NCBI GenBank assembly: GCA_003665825.1
Contig: QPFY01000028.1
Coordinates: forward strand, 1-64,000
Length of the DNA stretch: 64,000 nt
Direction of reading: 5' to 3'
From: Microbotryum silenes-acaulis
Lineage: Eukaryota > Basidiomycota > Microbotryomycetes > Microbotryales > Microbotryaceae
Below are positions 47,694-59,962 of the stretch, piece after piece; position 1 is the first letter of the stretch, and each line of letters starts with the position of its first letter. The notes beneath the pieces were generated by a model. The model ran no database searches. It was given only the letters and a program-made list of their open reading frames with translations, and had not been told where the DNA came from. The position numbers were made by a program, and so were the translations under genes.

Positions 47694-49407
47694 TCACGAC
47701 CTCTTCAGATACACAGCATCAACCTGCTTCACACTAGGATACTTGTACATGATCCTCCTCTCGTAGTTCCCTCCCAACTCCTTCTGCAACGGGTTTCCTT
47801 CCAAATACACCGTCTCCAATTCCTTGCTCTCAATCTCGGGCAGTTCGGTCAATTGATTATCGTTGGCCCAGAACTCGGTCAGGTCGACGAGGGTCTTCAA
47901 TGCCGTTGAAGCGATGGAGGTGATCTTGTTGTGGCCGATATCAAGTGTCGTAAGTTGGGTATTGTGTTCAAGACCGGAGAGCTCGGTCAGTCCGTTGTGG
48001 GAGAGATATAGTTCGTCCAACGAGGTCAAGGTTTCGAGTCCTTCGATCTTGGTCAGTCGGTTGCCTGTTACAAGTGGGTGTTCGACCCACAGTGTTAGAG
48101 TGCATTCCGTCCATCTTTAGAAACCACCAATCCCTCTCACTCACTCTGAATACTCAGTGTTCTCAGGCCGGTTAGCCCTTCGAGGCCTTCGATCTTGGTG
48201 ATTTTGTTCTTGCCCAAGAACAAAGACCTCAGATTGGAAGAGATAGGGAGGTTCTCGATCGACTGATGGGGGTAGCCGTGATCAGCCCGAGGAGCGTCAA
48301 AGCAAGCTTAGATCCGGTTACGTACCCTGATCCGATTTCCGCCAAACTCCAAGTAGGTCAAGTTGGTTCGATGTCGCACGCCTTGTATGCGAGGGAGCTT
48401 ATTTTGGATGAGGTAGAGGTGGGTCAATTCGGGATAGGCGTAGGCCGAGTCGGACGAGTCATCTTCCAGTTCAGAGATGGATCGGAGGAGATTGAACGAG
48501 AGGTCGAGCGATCTGTTTCGTCATACAGATCGGAGGTCCTCTTGGTCAGCAATCGTGCGATACGAAAGCCCAATGTCGACACACCGACTCACTTCAAGCT
48601 CGGCAGATTCTCCAACCCTTTGACGCTCTTGAGACTATTGTCGTACAGGTCGATCTCCTCGAGCTGCTTCAGTCCTCGCAATGGCCACTGGACTTGCTCC
48701 TCGCCTGATCGGACCTCCTGGTATGGGAACTCGTCCTCCTTCTTTTTGGCATCCGGGTCATCGAGTTCGTCCTCGTCAATCTCGTCGCGGTGCTGAGGTG
48801 CTGTTGCTGTGGCAGATGCAGCTGCGGCGTCGGAAGCAATGGTCGGGATCGACACTTCAAGTGCTGGTGGTGGTAAGGGTCTGTACGAAAGGGATGTCAA
48901 GAGGTTTTGTCGCAACGAGATGCGCTATGAGTCGTTCGCATGCCTCTTGCGGGGTCAGCTGGATGTAGAGTCTCACGATGGGAAGCAGCAGCGACACCCG
49001 CTCACCTCGACCTGTGTGAACCGATGCAGGTCCAGACCTCTCAACGTCCTCAGCCTCTGGTGTGTGAGTTCCAAATCGAGCGCATCATCGGGTACATCAG
49101 CGAGCAAGGCTTCGTTGTCCTTCAACGCTTCCCCCTCGTGTACGACGTCACTCGGCTGGCCATTTGCTGTAGCCGAGGACGAGAGGTCCTGTATCGGTTC
49201 ACCCATAACGAGACGCGCCTTCCTCTGGTCCCTCTTCTTCTGGTCTTCGAAATGACGCTCATCCGTCTTGAGGTTAAAGAAGGGCTCAGGGTTGGCCAGC
49301 GCATGAGGGGAGGGAGGTGGCGAGGGCGAGGGGGAAGCCGAGGGGGCATCATCATCCAGGCCTTGGGGGAGGTGATGAGCGCCTTGAGGTTGAAGAGGGA
49401 GCGACAT
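47694..49407 (-). CDS. SDS22: Sds22-type leucine-rich-repeat regulator of protein phosphatase 1
   Basis: Minus-strand gene of several exons, starting at ATG 49407 with a Pro/Ser-rich N-terminus. The core is a run of SDS22-like LRRs: ALDLELTHQRLRTLRGLDLH, LRQNLLTSLS, LEEIDLYDNSLKSVKGLENL, SLRSLFLGKNKITKIEGLEG, LYLSHNGLTELSGLEHNT and LTTLDIGHNKITSIAS. The C-terminal cap is LEGNPLQKELGGNYERRIMY and KYPSVKQVDAVYLKRS, the hallmark Sds22 end. It binds PP1 (Glc7/Dis2) and supports its assembly and function at mitosis. The first LRR is followed by a long Ala/Asp-rich insert (about 60 residues). The gene is divergent from PFA4, 294 bp between start codons. Confidence 0.9.
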
Positions 49408-49700
49408 ATCTGAGCTAGACGAGTAAGCAAAGTGGTCTCACCGGTTGAGGCAGGAGGATGGTGAAAGCAAGCAAGCCAGCAAGCAACGAGATGATCGATA
49501 ATGACGCGCGGTCTGGTCAGCAGTTTAAGCTCGGACCCACTCGGCGGAAAATGACGACGCGCACTGACGCGCAGGCTCGCGCAGGGAGAAGCAGGGAGCA
49601 GGGAGCACCCAACCGCAGCCAACGCGTCCGTCGCACCGATCACGTTCAGTTTCACGTGCTGTGCTATCTGGCTGCTGCGGGAACAGGAGCTGAGCCGAGC

Positions 49701-51589
49701 ATGGGCAAGTGGGGAGGCCGAATATGGTCAGTTGGCATTTCTTGCGTAGTAAGAAGATCCTTCACGCTGACCACCATCCCCTCCTGCCGACCTCACCGCC
49801 CTCCTGCAGGGTCTCATGCACGACCCTCCTGATCGTGTTCCTCGGCCTGTCCTCCCAAATCTACATCATCATCCCGTGGCCTTCGTTGAGCTCGGAAGCA
49901 AAGTGGCGTACCTTGTTCCCCTTTAATGTGCTCTTGGTTTTGTTGTTGTACAACTACTATCTCTGCATCGCCGTCGACCCCGGTAGGGTCCCCGTCGATT
50001 GGGTTAGTCGTTCACCACTCCTCGGAGCCGTCTCGTGCGACATGGACTCAGGTCTTCTTTTCGCTCGTGCACAGCGTCCCAATCACCTCGAGCCAATGCA
50101 AGTCAAGTCACTGACAAGAACACCTCGATACTGTCGAACCTGCAAAGGTGACCACCCTTTTTCCCCCATCTATACCTCTCCTCGCGCGCCTCGCTGATCC
50201 CCCACTTTATGGGGACCCCAAACTCATCAGCCTACAAACCTCCCCGAGCGCACCACTGCAAGAAATGCAAGCGCTGCGTCCTCAAAATGGACCACCACTG
50301 CCCCTGGGTCAACAACTGCGTCGGCCACCACAACTACCCCCACTTCCTCCGCTTCCTCATCTACGTCGACCTCGCCACGGCCTGGCATCTCGTCATGCTT
50401 TCGCGCAGGGTCTTTTACGGCAATCAATGGATCGATTATACTGATCACGAGATGACGAAGGGGTTCTTGATTCTTTTGGTGATGAACTATGTGCTGTGTC
50501 TACCGACTTTCATTGCTGTTGGCAGTTGAGTACCCGCCTTGCTCTTCTCGAACTTCACGAAGCGAAAATCCGGCTTTCGGTTTCGGCATGGCTGACGCCT
50601 TTGATCTGCTCGTGCGCCTCCAGTGTTCTCGCTCTACCAGTTGTGGTGTCTCGCATCCAACACGACAACGATCGAATCATGGGAAAAGGAAAAGGTGGCG
50701 ACCTTGCAACGAAGGGGCCGGATAGGGCAGGTACGTTACTGAAACTTAGTTCCATGGACGAGCGAGCCGGGTTGATGGCGATCACTCTTCGTCCACAGTT
50801 CAAATACCCCTATCATCTTTCTTTCGTCAAGAACATCCAAGCCGTGCTCGGATCAAACCCGTTGCTATGGCTCGTGCCAGGTCAAAAAGCACCAGGCGAC
50901 GGGCTCAAATACAAAGTTGGCAAAGAAGTTGGTGGGTCCACGAATCAATCATCGGGGTACGAAAAGCGCTTTATAAGAGGAAGAGACTTATCACATGACT
51001 ATTTCTTAATCCACAAGAGGACGACTCGCAATATCTTTGGCCACCTAAAGATCCCTATCTCCCGTTCTCGTCGACTTCTTCCCATCGGGATCAGGTGAAC
51101 GACCCTTCGCAAGCCTTCACTTATGGTGCCGAAGCCTTGAACCCGACCCTTTCCTCGCAACTTCATCAGAGGAAGCGAAAGCTTTTCAAGTCCGATCGAG
51201 CGCCTTACGAGCAATCGTCGGGTGTGGACGACGACGACGATCATACGGCGCTCGACATCGACGAAGGGGGAGAAGACGACATTCCACTTGCCACCCTCAG
51301 AGCTGATCAGACCAACGGAAGGGTTCGATTGCGAAGAGGATCAGAAGGTTACGAAGTTCGACCTCGAGGGCCATGGGGGATGGATGATCCAGGTCACACG
51401 AGCCGATTAACGGACCAGACGGTGGGGTTCGAACGACCGCGAGAATTGGACGAGTGGCAAGGCTTGGATTCGAGTGATGGGAGGTATAGAGTTTATAGGC
51501 CTGGAGACGAGGAAGCGGACGGGAAGCGGACGGATAGCTCGGAGGATGATAGTGGGAGTGGGTGGAGTAGTGAGCAGAGTGCGGATTGA
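49701..51589 (+). CDS. PFA4: DHHC palmitoyltransferase, Pfa4 type
   Basis: Seven exons (49701-49726, 49810-50002, 50075-50147, 50231-50524, 50624-50730, 50799-50931, 51018-51589) give 465 residues. Order: TM1 ([20 protein letters not shown]), TM2 ([16 protein letters not shown]), the DHHC cysteine-rich domain ([20 protein letters not shown] then [16 protein letters not shown]), TM3-4 ([18 protein letters not shown]), the TTxE motif ([12 protein letters not shown]), a PaCCT-like [12 protein letters not shown], and [10 protein letters not shown] near the C-terminus. Pfa4 palmitoylates chitin synthase Chs3 and amino-acid permeases in the ER. The C-terminal ~170 residues are acidic and variable. 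The Cys of DHHC is intact. Confidence 0.92.
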
Positions 51590-53025
51590 ATAACTTACTG
51601 GCTCTTAGCGAAGCGGACGAGTTGGCGGAAACTTGGGAGAGAGGTCCGAGCGCAGCAGGTTTGAGAGGTTGACGAAATTCCGGTGATGTCGAGTGCATGA
51701 CGAAATCGGTACCTGATAGGCGCCTGCCTGCCACCTAGCTAGCTCTCATCTACGAATAGCTCGCTATGTAGTCCCCTGATAGGGAGTACAGGTCCTGATG
51801 ACCACAAAAGGGCCCGTATCGTGTAGGCGGCGGTTGGGTAAAGTGTTGTCACGGTTGCGAGGCCGAGAACCCGCCGACGCCGGTCAGTTCTCGGTCACGA
51901 TTTGCAATGTCTGAACCTGAGCAAGACACCCGCACGCGACCACGTCGACGTCGACCTTACTCCAGATGTTGAGTTCGACCCCAACCCAGTATACCCAAGT
52001 CCCAGATCGATTTGACCATTACCACTTGGTCGTGGTCGGAAAAGGGCTTGCCTGACAACAGAGGCCAGCGCTGCAGACTCGCCGTGATCGGGACTGGGGA
52101 GTGGTACTACTCGACGCGTCCGCGATTGATTCCGACTTCTCCGAAGTCGTACAGACTTCCAAAGCGACACGAACCCGTCCTCCCCTAGGGTGCAGAGAAA
52201 GGCGATCGAAACTCTTCACGGGACCCAGGCTCTGCAAGCCGTTGCGGGCTCTGTGATTCGTCGAGCATGATTTTTCGCGTTGGCGTCAATTTAGGCTATC
52301 TATTTTTAGTCGTCGATCTTCTCGCCGTAGCGTGTTGCGCGCGCGCGTGCGTGCCCTGTACGCCCTGTGCAGGGGGTGACTGTGGGGGATGGGTCATTTT
52401 AGCCATGGTCGCGTTCGCCGCACGAAGCAGAAGTGGGCCTTTTTAATACCCTCGACTCCACAGAAGGGTGAGCCACGAGCATCTTGGAAGACCGAGTACA
52501 GTCTCCGTAGTCCAACTCCGCCGGCCGACGCTGCAATGGCTCGAACTCCGCCGAATTCCCCCACAGCGGTGGGTCCGCGTCGCCGGGGTGTTGCGCGCAG
52601 ACTCTGCTCTCCGACCATGCAAGACAAGTCGGCGACGGGTAAATTTGGGGCTCCTTCTGATTGGTTATAGCCAATTAAGCGACCTACCCCACGAGTGAGC
52701 CCGACCTTGTGCTGGGGTTGGATGGCTCAGGCTCCTGCTTTGGCCAATCAGATCCACTAGACCGTTTGCAGAGCTGTACCCCAGCCTTACGATCCAACCC
52801 GCAGTTTGTGAGCTCCGCGCCTCGCACGGGGTTGCACTTAAGTACTGACACACTTCCGTAAGCCTCTCCGTAGCGGCGCCCTCCGATTTTCTCGTAGCCT
52901 GACCTCACCCCACGGTATTTTACTTTCTCTCGCCCCCCCTTCTCTTTCTCTCCTACACTCCCAACCTTCCTTTTTTATCTTCGTGCTTGTTTTCTCCTCT
53001 TACTTCCTTCATCCACCACTCTTTA
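51590..53025. other. 1.4-kb region upstream of the transporter array
   Basis: No gene is supported. Short open frames are present but unsupported. It probably carries the promoter of the first transporter; see the CCAAT boxes. Confidence 0.55.
52660..52748. promoter_or_regulatory. CCAAT/ATTGG cluster upstream of transporter 1
   Basis: ATTGG at 52660-52664, CCAAT at 52671-52675 and CCAAT at 52744-52748 lie 280-370 bp before the ATG. They are candidate HAP-complex sites by sequence only. Confidence 0.35.
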
Positions 53026-55278
53026 ATGGAAGACGATACCAAACCCACAATGCAGCATGTCGAAGATCGCAACGCTCGCTTCGCCCCCGAGGCGACCACC
53101 ACCGGTGGCCAGCTCGCGCCGACCGTGACTTACGACACGGAAAAGGGCACCGCCAACTCGAGCTACGCCGACTCGGCCGCCGGTGTTGAGCTCCGTGCTG
53201 AGCGACACAAGCGTGAACGACGACTCGTTCGCAAGCAAGGTCAGTTTCACAGTGTAGCAACATACGCCAATCGCGGGCGGTGCGGCGGCGAATCCGTTGA
53301 AGTTTCGGCGTTAGCCCCACTCCGCCGCCGCCGCCGCCGCCCTCGTGACTAGCTCCATCTCCCCCACCCTTTTTCCTGCTTCGCAACGCTGCGGAATGCG
53401 CCGTGTAGGTACGTTTGAAATGACCAAGCACTGACATGGCACGGACCACCCCTCCCCTATTGGACGCTCAGATTTCGTCATCTTGCCATTGGCCGTGTTC
53501 CTCTACCTCTCTGCTTACCTTGGTGAGTTGTCCGCTTTTCGGTCGAACGCGTGTCCTCCGTCGTCGCAGCATCGATGAACTGATCATGACCCCTGTCTCA
53601 CAATCCGCAGATCGAGGAAACATGGGATCGGCCCGACTGCAGGGTCTCCAAAAGGAGGTTCTAGATAACAGCGACACCAAATACTCGATAGCTCTGTCTT
53701 GCTTCTTGTAAGTGTCAAATGTACTGGCTGTCATTGCGGGAACTTGCAGCGCAGTGCCTGTTCTGGCCCACGCGCGTGCTCACCCCGCTCCTCCGCTTTT
53801 TCCCCCCAACAGCATCACCTACATCGTCTTTTCCATTCCCGGTACCTTGCTGGCCAAGGCTATCAACCCTTCCACGTCCATCTCGATCGGAGCTCTAATC
53901 TGGTCCATCGCCGCCACCTGCCAAGCTGCCGCCAAGACCCCTGGCGGACTCTACACGGCCCGTCTCTTTGTTGGTCTCGGTGAGGCCATGTTCGGTCAAG
54001 CCATGGCTTTCCATCTCACGTGAGTTTACGAAAGTAAGCGCTCGATATCCAGGAGACTCGGAGAACTGACGTGCTTGATGCTTAAAAACATGAAACACAG
54101 TCTCTGGTACACCAAGAAGGAATTGGCCAAGCGTGTCGGATTGTTCATCTCCGCTGGTGCAACCGCCGGTGCCTTCTCCGGTCTGATCGCCTACGGTGTC
54201 GCCAACATCCACAACACCAAGCTCGAGCAATGGCGCATTCTCTTCTTGATGTACATCACCGAAGGACCTGATTATGTGAAGATGTCAAGGCTCAGTGATT
54301 CAGGGCTGACCTTCTCTCCGTTCGGCTTCCCCGTCAACAGTGAAGGCTTGCCATCTCTCGCGCTCGCCGTCGTCGTCTTCTTCTGCCTCCCTTCGCGTCC
54401 CTCGATCTCCAAGTTCCTGAACGAGGATGAGCGCACCCTCGCCCACACCCGATTGAACGAGCAATCCTCCTTCGAGGCCAGCAGTGGTATCGAGTGGTCT
54501 GGCGTCCGACATGCCTTCTTCGATTGGAAGACCTACGCTTTCGCTGTGTACGTCCACCCCGGCAGTCGAGGTTGTTCTCGCGCCTGAGTTTCGCGACTGA
54601 TCGTTCACTTTTTCCCATGCGCCTCACAGTATGTACTCGTGCATGAACTTGACGCTCGGCTCGGTTGGTGGTTTCTTGCCCACCATCATCAAGGGTCTCG
54701 GCTACTCGAACGCGAACGCCCAACTCTTCTCGGTTCCTCCCTACGTTGTCGCCCTCGTCTTCATGTTGCTCCTTTCGAGCTTCTCCGATCGCAAGCAGAC
54801 CCGTGGTATCCCCGTCGCCTCCGTCTTCGTTGTCGGCATCATCGGCTGGGCTCTTTTGCTCGCCATCCCCGCCCACAAGGCTACGCACACCCAGCTCCAC
54901 GTCCGCTACTTCGGTTGCATCTGCATCGTCACTGCTGGGTACAGTGCCATCCCGCTCATCATCTCGTGGGTTTCGGCCAACACCGGTACCGAATCGCAAC
55001 GTGCCGTCTCGCTTGGTATGCTCAACACGATCGGCCAGTGCCTCTCCGTCCTCGCTGCCTTCTCGTTCCCCACCATCCAAGGCCCGCAGTACAGGAAGGG
55101 TATCATCATCAACCTCGCTTTCGAGGCGCTCGGCTTCGTCATGGCCATCGCACTTTCGCTCTACTTCCGAGCGGTGAACTCGCGCCGTGACCGATCCGAG
55201 GGTGAGCCCCAAAAGGGTGTTACGCTCAACACCCACGAGGACTACGACCACGCCGAGGGCTTCCGCTACGTCGTCTAA
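53026..55278 (+). CDS. MFS transporter 1 of a tandem array (Dal5/anion:cation symporter type)
   Basis: Seven exons (53026-53239, 53472-53522, 53611-53707, 53813-54019, 54101-54250, 54341-54547, 54630-55278) give 524 residues. The MFS fold shows the ACS-family pattern: FVILPLAVFLYLSAYLDRGN in TM1 and just after, GLYTARLFVGLGEAMFGQAM in TM4, LWYTKKELAKRVGLFISAGA, and AFSGLIAYGV in TM5. TM7 has CMNLTLGSVGGFLPTIIKGL, and the C-terminal half ends SWVSANTGTESQRAVSLGML. These are the usual features of Dal5/Tna1/Seo1-like carriers of allantoate, nicotinate or other organic anions. The substrate cannot be told. The last exon is 649 nt, exactly the sum of three exons in its neighbours. Confidence 0.9.
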
Positions 55279-56293
55279 GTGCGTGGCGGTGTTTTCCACA
55301 TCTCGCAAGGTCGAGTCACCTTGGATTTCTTACATTCCTTGCTTATATAGTATTGTACGAAGAGTTGTTATTTTGGGGCTACTCCATGCTGTCTCGCAAT
55401 AGGATACCGGAACTTCCGGGATCATTATAGACCAATCTGATGTCACTGTCTCACTACAGTATGCGAAACCTCGCCAGTTGCTCTTGTGTGATCACCTCTG
55501 ACTAGTTTGAATAAACGATTGAACGGAATTATATCTCCGGGCAGGACCAACTCCGAGTTCTGCCATGGGCTGGGAGCACAGCTCGCGGAAAACGGGTGTG
55601 GTGGTCGACTGAAAGCGAGACTTGGAAAGTGAGACTACCGTGAGACTTTTACAGGGGTCACATTAAGCTCCAAGGAAGCTAGATTAGGCATCCAACACCT
55701 GGCTGGGAGGAACAAAGCTGAGTTGAAGTGCCAAGGTGGCGGCTATAAGACTTCAGGGTTGTAGGATCTGTCGACCCTTCGCGACGATGTTGTTGCAGTG
55801 CTCGAGTCATCGACTCCTGGCCTAGACGCCGACGAGGCGCGGCACAAGTCGGCCCCGGGCCGGAATTTCGGCTACTCTGGTCTTGCCGGCTTACCGCCAT
55901 GGCTACCCGTTACTCAGGAGGCTCGCCTCCACCGGCACGAGGCTTGAATATATGACACATGTTATGGTGGTCCAGCGGATCTAGCGTTTGTTAGATTCTG
56001 TCTTTGAACAAGACTAGCTGGAATTTATGACTTAAAACTTAAAGCTCAGTGTGCTGGCTTCATCCGGCCGGGGACAGCGGCGAACCTGATGATCGAAGGT
56101 GCGCTCGAGGACCGTGCCCGGGTGTCTCTCCTATAACTCCGGCGCTCGCATCTCCCGAGCCTCCTCAAGCCTCTGGGAGAAATCGCGCCTTGGCTTGTGC
56201 CCCCAACAAGTTCCCCCGCCACTCATTCCCTCCTCTTTCGTTCCTTCGCCACTCGTTCCCTTCCTCGAGTCGTGAGGCGTCATCTCAAAGCAA
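55279..56293. other. Spacer between transporters 1 and 2
   Basis: About 1 kb with no supported gene. No remnant of a transporter frame is visible. Confidence 0.55.
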
Positions 56294-59149
56294 ATGCAAA
56301 AGGACGTGATCAAGATGCAACACTTTGAGGATCGTCTGCCCATGCACCACGCCGCCAGCGACCCAGCGAAGCCCAGCTCCTCGATTAACTCGTCAGACCC
56401 CGAAAAGGTCGTCCTCACGACCTTTGAAAGCTGTGATGGCGGCGATCCCACCTCGTTGCGTGCCATTGCTGAACGCAAGCTCGTTCGCAAACAAGGTCGG
56501 TTTATTACTCTACTACTCTCGGTTCATGTACAGCTCGCCGACGGGTCACTTGTTGCTGCCGCCGTCGGTCCCGTGACCCAATCCAATCCGGAACGTGCGG
56601 TTGTGAAGCGCGGCAGCACTGTCTTAGGGGCGCCGCGGCAGTGCCGGCCTAGCCTACCTTCACCTTATTTCCAAGATGTTTTACTCACTTCAGGGGTGAT
56701 TTCATCTCCTTCCGCGGGCCTAGATTTCGTGATCATACCTCTGGCAGTGTGCCTGTATCTGTCCGCTTACCTCGGTACGTCCCTCCCTGGGACCCATTAT
56801 CTCGTCCGATCGCCCCGGAATTCGCAAGTTTAGTTCGGGGGTAGGCAGCTGACTCTCCGACTGACCCCCTGACGGTTTGGTCGGATCTCTGTAACTAGAC
56901 CGCGGCAACCTAGGCTCGGCGCGTCTGCAAGGCCTCGAAAAGGAAGTGCTCGACAACGATGACACCAAGTACTCCATCGCCCTCTCTTGCTTTTTGTGAG
57001 TTGCTCCCTCGGACGACAAAAGGCCTGGCATTCAGCTCACCCGTTTTCCGCGAGCGGCGAAGCGGACATCACGCGAAGGACATCTTTAGACGCGTATACC
57101 TTAGCGATCACTAATCGATGTACCTGAACATCTCCTATGCAGTATCACCTACGTCGTTTTCTCCATTCCCGGCACCATGCTCGCTAAAGCGACGAGCCCG
57201 TCCACCTCCATTTCGATCGGCGCCCTCATTTGGTCCATCGCAGCTTCATGCCAGGCGGCGGCGACCAGCCCTGCCGGTTTCTACGTCGCGCGCCTTTTTG
57301 TCGGCATCGGTGAGGCTCTGTTTGGTCAGGCCATGTCTTTCCATCTCTCGTGAGTTGCTCATTGCCGCTCGAGGTGAGCAAGGCTCTGCAATAGAAGGCT
57401 ATTCTGAACGTGGCACCTTTTGCGCGCCTCAGGTTGTGGTACACCAAAAAGGAGCTCGCGCGTCGGGTGAGTGGATATTCGGGATTCTTGAGTCGTCTTC
57501 AAAGGGGTGTGGCTCGACTTCGAGCGATGCTGATGTGATGGTCTTTCGTCGCTCCTTTATTGTGGCGGCAGGTCGGCTTGTTCATCAGCGCCGGTGCGAC
57601 AGCCGGCGCATTTTCCGGTCTGATCGCCTATGGTGTTGCCCATTTCGAGAACACAAGCCTCCAGCAGTGGCGGATCCTGTTTCTGATGCAAGTCTGCATC
57701 AAGTTCGAGCAACTATCACGCTTCGCTGACCCATCTCAAACCCTTGTTCCGACGATCCCTGCGACAGTGAAGGGCTGCCGTCACTCCTGCTCGCGATCGC
57801 GGTCTTCTTCTGCCTCCCGACTCGTCCCGGGACTTCCAAGTTCCTGAACGAGCAGGAGCGCAAGCTCGCACGCCTCCGCCTCGAGGAGCAGTCTTCGTTC
57901 GAAGTGTCCTGCGGCATCGAATGGTCTGGAGTTCGCCGCGCTTTCAAGGACTGGAAGACGTATGTGTTCGCCGTGTATGTCATTTTCCCCCCTGTATCCA
58001 ACTTTACAACACACGATCCAGCTGACGGTTACGCTGGCATACCCCGCTGCTCAATCGAGACTGTAGCATGTTCTCTTGCATGAACTTGACTCTCGGATCC
58101 GTCGGAGGCTTCTTACCGACCATCGTCAAAGGACTGGGGTACACTGCCCAGAATGCTCAGCTCCTCACAGTACCGTAAGTTTGATATGAGACGCTGAAGC
58201 GACCAGCTTGGTGGGGCTACAAAGGTTGGCGTCTTTCTGCGCGCCCTGGATGGAGTCTTTCTGTGTCGACCGGGATATTGAAGTGTCTTGGGATTCGACC
58301 GTCGGTTGGGAGGTTGCCCATGCCCAAGGTGTCGCTCCTAATCGCGTTTCAACCTAACACTTGTCCCGATCGACTCAACGAACGGGTGGCGCGGAGAGAG
58401 GCACACTTAGCTATGTTAGAGGTCACATCCACATAGCTTCAACAGACAATTGTCGAGTGTATCATTCGGCCCAATCAGGCTGACTCGAGACGTGCTTGGA
58501 CTTGCCCAGACCTTACGTCGCCGCACTCGTCTGCATGTTGTTCCTGTCTACCTTTTCCGATCGCAAGCAGAGTCGAGGTCTCCCTGTCGCCTCGGTCTTT
58601 TGCATCGGTCTGGTCGGATGGGGACTCCTCTACGGGATCCCGGCGCATGGAGCGACCCATGGACAGCTCCACGCTCGGTACTTCGCTTGCATTTGTATCG
58701 TGACGGCCGGCTACAGGTGAGTTACCTATCGAGAATCGGATCACCGTACCTTCTTAAAGTTGCGGCACCCCGACATAAGCTAATCCACTGGGTTAATTCC
58801 TGACATTCCCGATAGCGCGATCCCCATCATTGTGTCTTGGGTCTCGGCAAACACTGGCAACGAATCGCAGCGCGTAGTCGGATTGGGTATGCTCAACACC
58901 ATCGGTCAAGCGCTGGCGATCTTGGCGGCGTTCAGCTTCCCCTCCAAGCAAGGACCTCAGTACCGCGAAGGAATCCTTATCAACTTGTCGTTCCAAGCGC
59001 TCGGGCTTTTGATCGCGCTCTTCTTGACACTCTACTTCCGCTTGGAGAACCGACGCCGGAACGAGCTGGAAGGCAATCCTCCGTATGGCACTCTGCTGAA
59101 CACCCGAGAAGAATTCGACCTGGCGAGTGGTTTCCGTTACGTTGTGTGA
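56294..59149 (+). CDS. MFS transporter 2 of the tandem array
   Basis: Ten exons (56294-56495, 56724-56774, 56899-56995, 57143-57349, 57433-57466, 57572-57687, 57768-57974, 58067-58174, 58510-58716, 58816-59149) give 520 residues. Its topology and motifs are as in transporter 1 (ITYVVFSIPGTMLAKA, VGLFISAGATAGAFSGLIAY, SCMNLTLGSVGGFLPTIVKG). It shares the N-terminal MQHxEDR start with transporter 1. Exons 5+6 (34+116 nt) equal the single 150-nt exon of the other two genes. The intron after 57687 begins GC (GCAAGT), a GC-AG intron. The intron 58175-58509 is 335 nt, far longer than its counterpart in transporter 3. Substrate unknown. Confidence 0.9.
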
Positions 59150-59255
59150 GCTGTTACTTGATATGTGTCTGTGCCTGGGGTATCTGTGCGGGTGCGCGTG
59201 CGTTTAGTTATCAGTAACTTGAGTATTGGAGCTTGATCTGTCAAAGCTAGAAAAT

Positions 59256-59278
59256 CCGCGCGGCTTTCTTCCGCGCGG
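59256..59278. repeat. Inverted repeat of two CCGCGCGG palindromes
   Basis: CCGCGCGG occurs twice, separated by CTTTCTT. This can form an 8-bp GC stem about 110 bp after the transporter 2 stop. It resembles a 3'-end hairpin, but its role is unknown. Confidence 0.6.
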
Positions 59279-59306
59279 CTGTTTACTCTTGGTAACTTTC
59301 TCGTCA

Positions 59307-59446
59307 CTCGCTCTACATTGTGGTCCTGACTTCTCGGCGTGGCGACCTTTTTCCTATCGGAAGATCAGTTACTGGAATAGTGTTATCGCTCGTTCTACAT
59401 TGTGGTCCTACTTTCTCGGCGTCGCTACCTCTCTCCTATCGGAAGA
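59307..59446. repeat. Imperfect direct repeat, two 58-bp copies
   Basis: Copies at 59307-59364 and 59389-59446 share CTCTACATTGTGGTCCT-like sequence through TTCTCGGCGT and CCTATCGGAAGA, with a few mismatches and an 82-bp period. Confidence 0.85.
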
Positions 59447-59962
59447 CAATCCTATGCGCTTGCACCTACGACATGAGTAGGTCCCTTGTTTTGGCGGGAT
59501 GTCTAGTCATGGAGAGGCCTTTTTAGCGGTTTGTTGACCCATATGATGCGCACTACGTAGCATTTTGAAGATGTGAAAACGCTATATTTTATCTGATCCC
59601 TCCTCGGGAAGTGGGAGTCGGTCAGTGGCGGTTTCGGATCGCAGGAGATCGATGGCTGACGCTGTTGGATTAGCCTTCAAGTACCACCCGCATTGCTTAG
59701 CCATGACACGGCATAGTAGCTTGTGATATATTATACCGTGTCAGTTGTATTCAATGAGGCCTGAAGCTCCTGGGTTGGTACTCCTGAGACCGCTCGGCGG
59801 AAGACGGCTGACAGTAGGCTGACTCCGCTGCCCCACATTTCTGTGGTGCCCTCGAAAGCTTTGGCGCTTGACCTCCGTCCGTCGCACCCATCCGCACCCA
59901 TCCTCCCACCCACCGCCCTGGCTTCGTTCGACATCTCGTTGACACGCTTGAAGACGGAACGC

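Larger units (their letters stand above)
59150..59962. other. Spacer between transporters 2 and 3 with duplications
   Basis: It contains a GC palindrome pair (59256-59278) just after the stop of transporter 2 and a duplicated 58-bp segment (59307-59446 region). No coding gene is supported. Confidence 0.6.

Noticed and set aside
50530..50600. Retained reading into PFA4 intron 4
   Set aside because: Read-through would delete the conserved TTxE motif. The GT...AG splice gives [18 protein letters not shown], as in other Pfa4.
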